64,000 bases of DNA, taken from assembly GCF_022458985.1 (NCBI RefSeq), contig NC_061782.1:10433672-10497671 (forward strand), written 5' to 3'. The notes beneath the pieces are model-generated. The model searched no databases. It worked only from the letters and a program-made list of their open reading frames with translations, and was not told the DNA's origin. Positions 1-12,965 of the stretch are shown here, piece after piece. Source of the stretch: Mugil cephalus (taxonomy: Eukaryota; Chordata; Actinopteri; Mugiliformes; Mugilidae). Position 1 is the stretch's first letter. Every line of letters starts with the position of its first letter. The position numbers and the translations under genes are program-made.

Positions 1-50
1 CTGAACGCACTGAAAAGACAGTGCAAGTCCAATAATGTGTTTGTTATTAC

Positions 51-3000
51 CTGGTAAATCTTGACACTTTCCAGACACTCTGGGACGCTTAGGTCGGTGT
101 CCAAAGTTTTCTGTGGTGGAAGTGGAAGCACCCTGTATGTAAAAAGAAAAAAAAAAAAGTCAGTGGAATTGTTTAATCATAAATTATTGTGTTTCTATTA
201 AAACGTTTATCTTGCAGCTTTGTAAGAACCTTTAAATGACTCTTGAGCTCTATTTACACGGGAGCAGTTTTACCTGGGGACGTCATGTGATTTAGAAATT
301 ACACCCCCGTGTCTTTGTTTCGTGTTTGCAAATTCAGAATAATAATAACAAACAATACATTTTTAAAAATAAAATATGACGTAATTAGACTGCATCGATT
401 CCAGGGGAGAATTAATAAACTACCTGGTAGTATTTAAATCAGCTTTACTGAAGTAAAATCCAACACATCAAAATATGCGCATGTCACTGATCTCATAATG
501 TTCCACAAATTCATTCATTATCAAATTAAAAAAAAAAAAATAAAAATAAAAGTAAATCACATCATGCTTTAAAATCATAGACACTGAATTTTGTTGGATT
601 AATTCATTCATCAGATGGTTTGGAGCTTTTTTCTGTGAATGGCCCAGTGACAGCCTGATTTGCATATTGATTTACAACATATTCTTCATTATTCTCAAGT
701 GACAAGAGCCAGGAAAAAGCCATGAATTAAATAAAACACTAGAAACAATAAAAACACACACCCAAACCACAGAGCTGCCAACTCAAACTGGATAAATATT
801 GTCACAGGAGCTCTGTGTTAGGAGCAATATGATGATACGGTAATTTGCGGCGTAATTTTAACTTTACTTTAAATTACGGGCATAGGAGATTCGCACTGGA
901 TTTAAATCGCAGACGACCTCTGCAATCATTACAAATTACTAGAGGTACCCAGGGAAAAATAGTCCCGTGCCAACAGGGCTTTTGGTAACAAACCTCCATG
1001 TTCGTCTTTGTCGGACACACTGTTCTCTTGGGCAGAGACTTTCTTCTAAGTTGGTAGGGACTATTCTGAGCTCCTGGACCGGATTCTTCTGCGACCATAT
1101 CTGCAGGAACGTCCTCATCTAGAAATTGTGAAAGAGAATAAAACGTCAGCACTCATTAAAAAAAAATGATATTTATGGTTCATCACACAATACAATATAA
1201 ATAACAATCCCTGTGTAATCAGTTCTTGCCCTGAAATATGTGTAGCTATACATATAATAATCTTCACTATGTTGCATATATAGTTCAGATACTTGCCAGA
1301 GCAACAGACATGAATTTCCCCCTTTGTAAACCACTGCTTTAAAACACAGATCTGTCACTGATAAGCAATCCACCGAAACAGAAGATTACATGATTCAGCG
1401 CCACAACACGTCACGAGACAAAACCCAGAATAAAAAAGGTTTATTACCTGCTATGTATGGTTCAAACTGATTACCAATCCAATCAAGAGGGGATTCAATC
1501 AACGGAAAAACAAAAAGAGCCTGAGCATCAGCCCTCAGCTAAACCACACACATGTTTATGAGCCTATTCACCGTGGCATGATGAGTTGATAGCTACCCCT
1601 GAAGATGCAAACTCTGTCTCCTTGTTGCTCTGGTTGCAAGGATGACTCTCCCCAGCTACTGGGCCAGTAACCACTACAAACACAGCCGATGTAACAACCA
1701 GGGGCAGTTTAAAGCAACTTCTCTGCAGCAGTAAACTGAATTAATAAACTAGTTTGCTTGCTTTATTAGACAAGACTAATGGTTTATTTTGTAGAAAACA
1801 TAAACTGTGTAAAAAGCAGAGATGATGTTGCGCATCCAATGCCAATTCTGCAGTAGCTTATGCATTTACAACCACCTTGAAATGACAAGTGAGCCGTGGA
1901 CCTCTGAGCAAAGGGAAATAAGCATCATGACAGGACTTGCTTGAATAAATGAGATGAGACAGAAGGGGGATAAATGATTATTGGAGTGAGCATGACAGTT
2001 AATTCTCCACTGAATAGTTTAGTCGGGACCATCAAGCAATTACTTTAGTTTTCTATGTTACATTTTAGTGAGAAACCCCAGGCATAGAGTTACCCTTCTT
2101 ATGCTGATTTGCCAATCAATTGATGGTGTGAGATCAAACATCACAACATGTCACTAGAGCACCTAATCACGCTGAGTTGGATTCATCAACCAGCCTCTAA
2201 TGTTACTGATCAGTGGCCCATCAGATTGAATGGGTCTCTGCTGCTGGCTTTTGTTGCAACTATGATTAAAGAGCATTTTTAGCGAGCAAATGTTTACTTT
2301 GTGAAAAAAAAAAAAAAAAAAAATGCACCGTCTGTCAAACAACGTTACTGCAGAAAAAACATTAAAAACACAATGCGACTGTGTTATACGAAAAATACAC
2401 TGTTACAACATAAACCGCACTGGCGTTTTAACGTTGTAAATGTTATGAAGACGAGGGTTTTATTAAATAAAAAAAACACCAGGACGCAGATAGTTAGCCG
2501 AACATGCTAATAATAACAGCTAACTAGCACAGGCTAGGTTAAGTTAGCATGCTACGACAACTGGCAAAACCGCTTAATGTATCCTTCCTGCCTCCGTCAC
2601 ACGCAAATCGAGCAACCCGTTTTATTTCACGTTTTCCGTCAGTAGTGTAATGTTCCCTGACAGCAAGCGAAACTGAGCACCGATATGAGGTCAGACGAGC
2701 GAAATGAAGGCCGACTCGGAGTAAAAAAATCAAGCAAAACAAAGCGCGGCCTCCATGCTAGGTACAAACACAAAAGCCTCGGTGTTTCCTGGCTGTACTG
2801 CGACCCATTGAGTCTACTGTTAGCCCTGCTTCTGTTTTATCATAACAACCAACGCTGTCTTGGCGTAAACACGGCATATTCACACATACAAATGCCCGGG
2901 CGTAAAACATACAATTGCACCCTAAAGCCAGCTGACTAATGTTAAAGTTATCGGGGCTAACGTCACCTCTTTCCTGGTGGTTCCTCTCCGGCTGCACCGG

Positions 3001-3060
3001 GCGCGGCCTCGACACTCGCCTAGGTCTTCTGCTAACGTTGCTTGCTCTGACGGAGTTCAT
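51..3060 (-). CDS. fbxo11: F-box only protein 11, N-terminal exons (partial)
   Basis: FBXO11 is the substrate-recognition subunit of an SCF ubiquitin ligase; BCL6 and CDT2 are known mammalian targets. Three coding exons read on the minus strand: 3060-2967, 1118-994 and 132-51. They join in phase (94, 125 and 82 nt) across GT-AG introns. The start [20 protein letters not shown] matches the vertebrate N-terminus as I recall it. It is followed by the conserved segments [20 protein letters not shown] (exon 2) and [20 protein letters not shown] (exon 3). The F-box, the parallel beta-helix repeats and the UBR-type zinc finger would lie to the left of the window. The long Gln/Pro tract that follows PRPVQ in the human protein is absent. 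The next gene, FOXN2, is divergent, as in human. The reading frame stays open upstream of 3060, but the conserved start supports this ATG. Identification is very secure; the gene is cut by the window edge. Confidence 0.95.
133..2966 (-). other. FBXO11 introns 1 and 2
   Basis: Intron 1 is 1119-2966 and intron 2 is 133-993. Both are AT-rich, with poly-A/T runs (2303-2322 and 529-550 are the clearest). The promoter-proximal end of intron 1 (2490-2960) carries a cluster of GCTAA/TTAGC words. I see no exon or RNA gene in either. Confidence 0.7.
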
Positions 3061-3330
3061 TTGAGGTGTCGTTAATCGTGAAGAAACGTCGAAGCCTTCA
3101 CAGCAGAAGAGGCGACACCGAGCACAACGCCTATGTCTTTTTCTTGAGCATTGCACGATGTGCCATGTTTGGCCGTGGGTCCCGTGAAGCGTCTCGCTGT
3201 GTGTTGGTGCCGTTCCCCCTGCACTGCCGTTACGTCTAGCCCCCGTCCCACTGTAGCAGGAGGAGCCATAACACACACACAGGCACGGTCCGTCAGGCCT
3301 CGGTCACATCACATGGGAGGACCCCTCGCC
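3061..3330 (-). promoter_or_regulatory. fbxo11: FBXO11 5'UTR and promoter region
   Basis: This stretch lies directly upstream of the FBXO11 ATG on the minus strand and is rich in CpG for this genome. It contains CRE-like ACGTCA/GTCACGTC cores, for example around 3330-3340 and 3230. No TATA box is evident, as expected for a broadly expressed gene. The transcription start is inferred, not seen. Confidence 0.5.
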
Positions 3331-4454
3331 GTCACGTCGCCTCCCCGGTTCAGGGCGGTCTATTCAACAGTGATACTGCTCTTCAGCATCGATCATGTGA
3401 AAATCTGCTGGTTGTTGCAGTCTACTGTACCCACCCCATGCATGGAGGTGGAGGTGTCCTGCTCAAACCCGAAAACATGCGCCATTTGCTACCAGCTGAT
3501 TGTCATTAGTTCACCATTGTTGTGTGTGGCAACCCTCATCAAGGGGCCATCATCAAGTTTGCCACTTGTAATAAAAAAAATATAAAGGATTTAATTCTTC
3601 CTCTAAAAGGGGATGCTGCTTGATGGGGTCCCTGAGTTCAAGTCTGATTCATTATTAATTCTTACCAGGATTCAATGTGAACCTTTGTGTTAAGTGACAT
3701 TTAAAGCAGAACTTTCATGATTTTGCTGAGAGATTAATTGCGGATATGAGCAGAGTGTAATATTTGTACCACTCAGTTCCTTGGCATTGACCCGTTTTTC
3801 CGTTCCCTTTTCAGCAAGTCTGTTTTTGGTAGCTGCTAAGGATGCCTGCTGCATTCTCGCAGTGCTTCTGGCAGAACTCACTGACATCTCAGTGGGTCGG
3901 CTAGACCTGTGACAACTGTCGCTCAATCCCGACTGTCTAAGCGGCTAGAAGATGGATGGAAAAGGGATGTTTGATCATTTTTATTTTAAACAGAACGTCC
4001 AAAGGTTACTTTAGCCCTCTCAGGGACTGCTAGAGAAGATATTATACAGCATGCTGTCATTTTCATTCGTTTCTTTTCACTGTCCAGCACCCAATTTATA
4101 ACATGTGTGTCCTGTTGAAATACTTTGACAGGGTGGAATTCATTAATATTCATGCACCGGCACACAATTTATCTACTGCTTATGAATGTTTTTAAACCCA
4201 GCGATATCTGGGACACAATAAACAAATAAAAGAACTGAAGTGGTGCTCATTTGGAATCTGTCTGATAATGTTTGAATGAAGATTATATCTAAGGGAATTG
4301 TGATTGTGATGTACTTCCATTTGTATTAGGAGTAACCTTGGTTTACACCGTGTGATGTGAATAAATTGTTGGATGATATAAAGTGAGGCTGAGTATTCAT
4401 AAGCAAATAGTAACTAAACGTTCTGAAGTTCAGAATTTGTTTCCAGGATTCAAA

Positions 4455-4530
4455 GATTTAAGTAGTTTTATTTGTCATTTGCAACCATGCAGAAGCATGA
4501 GCTGGAACAAAATTATAGTTTGCAATTGTA
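4455..4530. repeat. Possible retroelement 3' tail fragment
   Basis: The phrase around 4455-4490 (TTCAAAGATTTAAG then TTTTATTTGTCAT) resembles the start of a common teleost retroelement 3' end read in reverse. A better copy lies at 36903. It is short and degenerate, so the call is tentative. Confidence 0.3.
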
Positions 4531-7290
4531 GCTAAAGCAATTTTTTTAATTTTTGTATGTTGTCTCATGGTGGTGCTATTCAGCAAGATCAAATGAGCAC
4601 ATTTAAACAGGTCTCATATACAGTCATGTGAAAACGTATTGGAAATTCCTGTCAACATTAAAATACATTAAAATATTTTATCTTTGTTGAAATATTCAAT
4701 ACGATAAAAGAAATAAAAAAATAATACAGAACACATTTCGGCATAATTTTCATAATAAATGAAAAAAACATCACGCATTTAAAGTGCGTTTTGAATTAAC
4801 TCCAATATTTAGTATACCTTAAAACCTATCAAATTGTAATCTTCATTTTTAGATCATGTGCCACTGATTCTCAGTGAGTGTCTGGATCTTATTTAAATCT
4901 GTGACATCTTGGGTTCACTGTCATCTTTGATGTCGAACTACGTGGTGTCGTCACGACAAGATATAAAAAGGCTTTTAATGCCTTCAGACAAGAGACCGCC
5001 AAGAGATTTAAAAGACGTCTAAATTGTTCATCAAGTGATGTTGGTTTCAAACGACTCCCAGTTTGACTGCCAGAGACTGGCTGCTCTTAATTCAGTCCCA
5101 AAGCACGCTGTCTGATACCAAAAGAAATTTCAAAGAAACCCCAGAATTTCATCATAGGATCGGCAGGATATTCAGATGTTGGTGTTGAAAAAAAGCCTCT
5201 ATTGTCTGAAAAGAACTTTACAGTAATATCATATGTAGATATGTGTGCTTCCAGCCCAAAGGCAGCTATTCATACCAACTGTTATGTTCTGTCACTGGGC
5301 AGATATTGACATTTTGGTTCAAGGTAGATGATTTGAATGACAGATTCATCATATTATTGTACAAGCATATCAATTTTATCTGAAGGCACTATTTCAAAGA
5401 GGATCAAATGTTGTTAATACGAACAATATGTCTAAAAAAGCCAGGCAGTTCCATTGGATGTTTTTCAAAAAAAAAAAAAATGTATGTGTGAAATTTTGCA
5501 GGACTGTGCCAACATTTTTCTCAATATCCCCCCAAAAAAATTGTTCGGAAATTTCGGTTTCTTGTCTCATCAGTTTACTGGAACAAATGGATGAGTGATA
5601 TTTCTGTTACTCAGTTGCACAGCAGCCTGATTGTCCACTAGATGTCTCCTTGTCTCTTCCGGTGGGTACTACTCTTTACACCGTGAGTGCAGAGAGGAGC
5701 ATCACATGATACCTTTATGGTCGGTGCCTTTTTGTGTCTATTGTCTGAATGGCGCTTCGTCTTGTTCTGATTTTTTTGCTTAGTGATCCTGAAAAGGAAG
5801 TTTTTGTCCTTAAAAACACCCTTGGCAGTCACCTTTGTGTAAGCCGTAATTTCTTAACAGACCCTTTGCCCTAGGACGCTACCATGACAACGGTGTTGTT
5901 TGTGTCAGATTGCCAAATACACTGACGAATTGTCTTTTCTCTCATAGGCGGAAACTTAAGTCTTTTAACACTGCTTAGTATTGTGATTATGTAAATATTT
6001 GCTTGTAGGATATCAATGTGTGACTGTGGCGAAAACATGGTAATTAATTAGCATAGTTTTTGGCTGGTCTAGATGAATACTGCTCCACTGACTAATTAAT
6101 GAGTCACTAAGAGCTGCAAAACTACCCTACAACTGGAGGTGGCAGCATCTGCACAACCGCACTTCTGTACACAATTCTAGCATCAACTGTATTTTCCGTT
6201 CACGCATGTGTTTGTTTTCATATTGTTTTGCTTTATGTTATGGACCAACCCTAGCAGGCCTAACAGCAGGACCATCTGGGGTTTGTTGCACTCTGGTCAT
6301 TGACCCATCTGTGAGTTTTTCTGTCTGTCTGATGAGGGCTAATGTCGAATGACCCCTTGAAAGGAGTCAGCTCCGGGCCTCGTGTAGGACACTGAATTGT
6401 ACAAACGACAACAGCCCTAACTGTCATGAACCGGAAGACTTCTTGTCTTATGTTTTATTGATGAATCTGCAGGTGTGCGGCAAGTTATCAGAGATTGATT
6501 TACTCTGCTTAAATGGACAAACCGGCTACCGTTGTGTTTTCGATTCACTGGCTGTTTTGCTCTGTTGTTATGTTGCTATGGCCAGAAGCAACATATTTTG
6601 CCCCGTCTTATGTAATCTCCGTTTGCTTTTAATTTAACGTTTTCATGAATCACCTGTTCTTTTAGGGAGAGGTATACTGAAAGCTAAGCACCTCGCCGAA
6701 GCCAGAAACATGGGGAGCATGACTGTCAAGATCTCTGTTGTTTTTGACACTAATCTGTCGGAGATATGACAGTGAGGCACATGTGTTGGCTTGGTAACCA
6801 ATCTAGTATCCAGTGGCAACAGAGGTCTATTGAATGCTGGGTGGCTCTGTATTGGCTGCTGTGCCCACCACTCTCCCGTGTCACCAAGTCACGGAGGAGA
6901 CACATCCATACAGCGGCTTTGAATAATAGTGGGGTCGTGTAATATTCGGCTCGGGAGTCAATATTGTGTGTGTGCGTGCGTGCATGTGCTTGTGTGAGTG
7001 AGGAGGGGTCATCCTTGCGCTGGTAGTACAAATACTCTTTGTGTTGAACAACTTAATGCGCCGAACTGCAGGTGGTAGCGCTGTCTGTCTCGCTGTGTCA
7101 CTTTCTCCGTCTCTCTATCAGGTGCAGACATAAAACACGTCCTTCCTTCAGTCTATTGAAAACACTGATGTTTAAGAATCGTCTCTTCTCTTGGTCAATC
7201 CTCACTCCACATCTGAAGGCATCCACTGGTGCAGAAGCAGACACAACAGAATAAGCGTCTTTGTCTCAGACTCCTGTCTGTCAGAGACAA

Positions 7291-7347
7291 CCCCCCCCCT
7301 CCCTCCTTCCCTCCTCCTCCTCCTCCTCCGCCTCCTCCTCCTCCCAG
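7291..7347. repeat. Homopyrimidine CT/CCT tract
   Basis: A 57-bp C/T run with a single G (near 7330): nine C's, then CCCT/CCTT units, then CCT triplets. It is low-complexity DNA of the kind able to form triplex structures. No coding function is apparent. Confidence 0.85.
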
Positions 7348-8399
7348 CCTCTCCTCTATTTGGGCGGCTGTTACAGAGAGGGCAGATGGCTCATTACCAT
7401 AAATAGGACAGAGAGAGAGTGAGTAAGGGGGCCGTGCACACCAACCAACAGGACCACGCCGCCCAAAAAACCCAAGGAAATGGGAGTCCGTTGCTAGGAG
7501 AGAGGAAAGACAGCTTTATGGCAACACAAAGCTGATTCCCCCATCCGACCTCATCTCCCTCCCGCCCCCTCGCTTCCCCGCTCTGGGGACCGATCCTTGA
7601 ATCTGCCGGCCGGGGACAGATGGTCAACGGGCCCCACCGTCGCTACAGCTGGACACGGGCAAGGCTGACACAGTCGGACCTGGCGGGACTGCATCGCACC
7701 TCTCGCCGTCCAACCTATGAGAAGCGGGAGCAGAAAGTGCTGAGGCCCTGGCCATCAGCTAAGAATAGATCCACACTTGTTGCCCGCAGGAAATATGTGG
7801 ATGCACAACGGATGATAATATGTTAAGAGTTCGTCTCTTTCGAGGCGCAAGCTCTTTTTAGGAGGGAAAGCATTCGATGAGGGGAATCACGTGTTTATTT
7901 TTACTGATTTACTGTTGCAAATATATTTTCGGTGCTTGAAGGCAGGCGGTCGGTGACAAATTAAGTAAGGGACATCAATTACGTACAGTTTACAGCTGGT
8001 TGAGATTAATTAACATTGCGTATTTCGGTGCAGTTCACAACCGTAACCATAGGCCTTTAGCAGACACATCCCTCCACGTCTGACACGCCAAGAAGGTCGT
8101 CCATCAACATTTTATTGCGAAGCAGGATAGTTCTCGGTGCTCAGTTTCCAGTTCATTAAGATTATTATTTTTTTGACAGGCATCCCAGCGTGAAAGGACA
8201 GTTTGCAGGAAATGAAAGTTTCACACTTCTTGCACAGCAGTTCTACTCCGGAGCAAGTTAAGAAAGGTAACTGCACTTTGTGGCGCTCCCAAAACAGAAT
8301 CCTTGCTTCCACTACCGACTACACAGAACAGTCAACTAAAGTCCTTGAAGTCCTGTTGGACTTTTGGATCAATAAAGGCCTCTTCTCCTTGCAATGGGT

Positions 8400-8650
8400 G
8401 CCATCCATCCATCCATCAATCCATCCATTCCCTCTGAGGTGGTCAAGGTGAGCTGCAGCTTATGCCAGTTGACAAAAAACAAGAGGCGAAGTTCACCCTG
8501 GACAGGTCACCAATGAGTTGCAAGGTTGACACGTACAAAGAGACAGTTACACACCCACATGCACAGCAAACAGCATTTTAGAGTCCCCAATACACATAAC
8601 GCACATTTGTTTGGACATGTACTGCAGGAGGAAAACAGAGCAATAAGATC
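8400..8650 (+). repeat. Degraded teleost interspersed repeat with CATC start
   Basis: It begins with CCATCCATCCATC and continues through phrases typical of a very abundant fish repeat: CACCCTGGACAGGTCACCAA, TTTAGAGTCCCC, TTTGGACATGTACTGCAGGA and GGAAAACAGAG. The order of these blocks matches the family as I remember it. I do not know a name I would stand by. The copy is diverged, so it is an old insertion. Confidence 0.65.
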
Positions 8651-9984
8651 TCTTTCCTTTTATAAACCACACCTACTGTGTGTTGTTGTTCTTTTTTTTT
8701 CTGATTTCCCTCGTTATGAATGCCCTCTACGTGACTGCTACTGGAGGGTGGTGTGTGGAAAGTGTCTCAGGACACCACCTCTGAAACAATAGCACATCTG
8801 CTCTCACTAGATCTCGCACTGAATAAAAGGGCAACTGTCTCACAGACAGGAAGCAGAAAATCAATTAGGAAAATAAAAACAGTAGTCTTAAGTGCAATAT
8901 GTGCTTTAATGATTTTTTTTTTCTTGTAGTTTGATATTTGTATTTGCTGAATGTGATTCATAATTTCAGGGGCAGTTAGTTAATTAGGCTTTGGAGATTT
9001 CGCTTATTTTCCTTGGGCCATTTGTCGGACGGTGTCACGTTCATTCGCGGGGAGGGAAGGAGGATGGCAAAGGATTGAGAAAGCGGACAAATATCCAAAA
9101 CGAGGGGAAGAAAGCGTGGCAGCAGCATGTCAAGTAAGCAGCACAGAGGCGGTCCTGCATCACCTAGCCATCCGCCCTGGTTGCATAGGAACACGAGGGC
9201 CATGCCTACCCTGCAGACACACTCCTTTCCTCTCTCCTCTGCCACGCTTCATTACCCAGTGCTCAGCCAGGCACAGAGAGGCACTGCACCACTTTCTCCA
9301 CAGTACAGCCGTGTGCCCGCTCACAGCAACACAACCAGGCTCCCCGTACACCCAGGCTGGGTATATGCTGCCCCTCAGGCATCGGGTCACACTCACTTTA
9401 TATGCATGGTGCAGAGAGGCAGGTCTGTACTCTCTTCACAACCTATTTTTGTTGGGCACACAGTACCCCCATATAACAAGAACTGAAATACCCCTTCACT
9501 GACGAGTGTCATGTTCCAAGTGTGTTCATTTGAACTCATGCCAAATATTATTTTACTACCAGCGCTGTAAAAGTCAATTTGACAGTGCATGATTTAGTAT
9601 TTTGTTCATACAAAACTCTGCCCTGGCGTTGAGGATTTATTCTTTCATTTGAAGCAAACTATTTCAGGTATTAATGCCTTATTTTACCCACTTATCAACT
9701 GGCTAATTAGTTGAAATATTAACCTTTTTCTTCTGCTGTTTATTCATTTCTTCAAAGCGTCGAATTCAGACGTGTCTCCATCACCTTTGGCTAACTGTCG
9801 ATCACTAAACTTCTTGGCCTGATTGTTGATTGTTTTTTCACCGCATGATTCTCACTGTTTCTTTTAAATAACTTTGATAATTGTTTGATTGTACTTTTAG
9901 CTATTTAAACTGCATCACTCAATATTTCAAGCGGTTATCTATTACTTTTAGCCAGTGTTTCAATCATTTATACCATTAACTGTA

Positions 9985-10625
9985 TATAATATAAAGGGAG
10001 ACGAACGTTTTCCTGGAGGACAGCTGTGAAGCTCAGGGTCCTGGCTCTGGTCATCGCCATCTTGGATGTACAAGACCATGTGTAATCATCTGCAAATTCA
10101 AAATTCTGTCACTTAAAGCAGACCCACCCTCGATCAATACATGAGCCTTGGGGTAGTTTACACGACAGAAATTCAACCCTATAAAGCTGTCATTAGCCAT
10201 TTAGTTAGTTTTAGAGGCCCAAACTATTTGTGTTTTCCAGGCTGTAGACATTTTATTTCTACTTTAAAGTTGGAGCCTATGTAGCCTGGTATCAGGTCTC
10301 GGGGGACATGGCATTTGGATTTCATTATGGGACTTGTTTCAGCTAATTGGTACCGAATTGATACGTCGTACAACCAATCAGAGCCGTTTTGTTGTGAACA
10401 AATTCAATTTGATTGGCCTGCGAGATTGTTGCCAGGGCATAATCAAATCCAAACTGAGCTGACTCCAAATCCAATGTCTCCAATAAAGATGCTGTGGGTG
10501 GGGCAAATTTAGGCTAGCTTCCAGGAGTCAGTTGGGACTGCCTTGCTTTTGGATCCATCCTCAAGTGGTCATTCGAGGAACTGCAGCTTCTGCCGCTTTC
10601 TCATCAGCTTTAGTTTCAGTTTGGT
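9985..10625 (+). repeat. Interspersed teleost repeat, interrupted
   Basis: Two separated blocks match a common fish repeat as I recall it: one around 10050-10285 (CGCCATCTTGGATGTACAAG, then CAGGCTGTAGACATTTTATT) and one around 10515-10610 (CTCAAGTGGTCATTCGAGGA, then ACTGCAGCTTCTGCCGCTTT). About 230 bp between them (roughly 10285-10510) is not part of the remembered unit and looks like a later insertion. The family name is not known to me. Confidence 0.5.
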
Positions 10626-12904
10626 TTATTCGTGTTTGGCTGTGTTAAATATTACACATCTATTTTGCCTATATAGCCACTTGTTTACGGTATCTGATTC
10701 ATGTGCCCACTTCTTTTAGCTAATAATTAGCTTGTAACTTAACTTCTTTAGTCACTTGTGAATTGGAGTGAGTGCCACTACACTGTGATGGAGTTTCGAG
10801 GAAATTCTGACATTCCTATCAGATTTTGAATTTCCAAGCGTCATTTTCATATTTCTGTTTATTGAAAAGGAGCAGGCACCCTAGTTGTCGTACTGTTTAT
10901 ACATGAGACAACCCAACACACACTCCACTTCTCACTGGAGAGCACGGGCGATTCCCTCATACGCGTCATAGCCCACTGTGGAGCTGGTAGTGCCAGACAA
11001 CACTGCTGGGCACAAGACCACTATTGTCCCACAAGATAAAGTGTGCTTGTGACCAAGGCAAGGCGGGGAGGACCAGATGCTGTGAAAAGATAAGGGAGTG
11101 TCATAGAACAAAGCTCGTCTTATGTGTTGTTGTTTACACTAAAGACATCAGTCGAATGTTTCTGCAGACGTCACGACTCCAGTTTAAGCGCCTGGTAGGA
11201 CATAACATGTCAGACCGGGTTGTCTTTCCTTTACCCGCCTCCTGCTTCGCAGTTAATTGACTACAAGTGTTCATTTGCCTTCGAGGAGCAGTCATTAAGG
11301 CTGAATAACAAAATTTAGCTTGGCAATAGAGCAGCCAGGGATCAATGGGTTAATTCAATTGCCCACCCCCCCGCATGGGGTGTATTGTAGAGCGGGGCAA
11401 TTTGGAGGTCTTTATAAGCGAGTCGTGCAGTTTTACTGTGCTTAAAAGTGCAAAGAGATCAATGAAATGACAGGGAGCAATGAAATGAGGATGACCAAAG
11501 TTCAGCTCCGCGTGTTTAGTAACAACTGAACTGCCAGTTACTGTATATAAAGATGACTGAGAAGGCGATACGTCATGGTCAAGTTCGGGAAAGTGTTGCG
11601 ACTATAGTGATTGTGTGCCTAAAGCTATAATCATGTAATGGCTGGCTCGAACCTGAAGACTTGTTTGAACTAGTTATTTAACCGATTGTCTGATTTCATT
11701 TGCGTCACTTTGAGAACTGCCATGTATTTAAAAATATTAATATATATATAATCTTTAATTATCTAACCGGCTTTTTACAAACTGTATCAATGCACTCATC
11801 ATTCTTTTAAGGCAGATTCCTGCAGCTACGTTGTATCCGTTACTCCTCAGCCCATTTATAATGTGTATTTATTAGATTTTATGGGTGGGAAGGATGCCTC
11901 TCAGACGAGCGGAGAGGGTTCATACTAATTATGCACATACATTTGGGGGCCCATTTTTGCTAGGGGGGCAACGGTGCAGGTTTGGCCCTTTGAAATAAGT
12001 AAAACCAGCCCTTCTGGTTCTGTCTCTGTTGCTTAGGGAGAGAGAGCCATGTCTTAACTAGAAATGCTTGACTCATTGTTTACTGACTAGTAAAATCGCG
12101 TAGTGAAAAACTGTAAAAATCCTCATAGACGTCTCATTAAAAGGTTTTCTCATCATGCTGTTGTGAAATTGAATTTACTGTCATCTTTCATCCTCCACCG
12201 GGATGAACTGACATTTCGGCTTGTTCATATAAACGTTTGCCCAATCTAACCTGAACAAATAGACTGAATCAATACAGAATTACAGTATATTTGTTTGTTG
12301 AAAAAAAAAAAAAATCATTCCTCTGCCCTACATGTTGAATTTTATTGCCCGCGCATTAAAAGAGGCACTTATCAGCTGACAGATAAGAGACAATCAGCAC
12401 ACTGCTGACACAATTCATAAGACCCGGTTAGCAGAAAGGATTGTCAAACAAAGGCTTCTGTCGGCAAACACACTCTTCAGCTGAGGATAACTGCCGGCAA
12501 TAGCTGTGAGAACCTCTAGGGAAAACAAACCTGAAGAACAAAGAAAGTGTTGCATTTGAAAGAAGTTGACCACGCCTGATTGCTCTACTGACAGTTAGAG
12601 GGCGTGTACAAGTGCATTTACACATTTTTTTTTTTTTTGGCAAAGGAAAGAATTCAAGTATTTAAAAGGGAATACTTGAAGATGAAAATTAGCTGTCTTG
12701 CTTTGTGCTGTCTCTTTAAACAAGAGCGGTGGGCTCCATCCAGAGCAATTAGGACTTCTGGTGTATGTCTATACACAGCAGGTGGCCTCTACAGCTTCAC
12801 AGACAGTTGCTTTCTTGTCACGGGGAGAATGCAAATACTACCTGTTTAACCAGTTACCGTGTTCACAGTACTTATCTAGGAAAATAAAATGCCACGCAGC
12901 CTTC

Positions 12905-12965
12905 GCGCATATGTGTGCGCATGCACCTGCGTGTGTTGAGCATGCATATCTGCGCGCGCATGCGG
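12905..12965. repeat. Alternating purine-pyrimidine tract
   Basis: Mixed GC/GT/AT alternation such as GCGCATATGTGTGCGCATGC and CTGCGCGCGCATGC, with short palindromes. It is simple-sequence DNA capable of Z-form. No gene is seen. Confidence 0.6.

Noticed and set aside
3061..3276. Extended FBXO11 N-terminus from an upstream in-frame ATG
   Set aside because: The conserved vertebrate protein starts at MNSVRA; the extra residues look like translated 5'UTR.
4621..5860. Old DNA transposon beginning CAGTCATGTGAAAA
   Set aside because: The start resembles a common fish element end, but I could not find a matching inverted right end or a transposase frame, so I do not call it.
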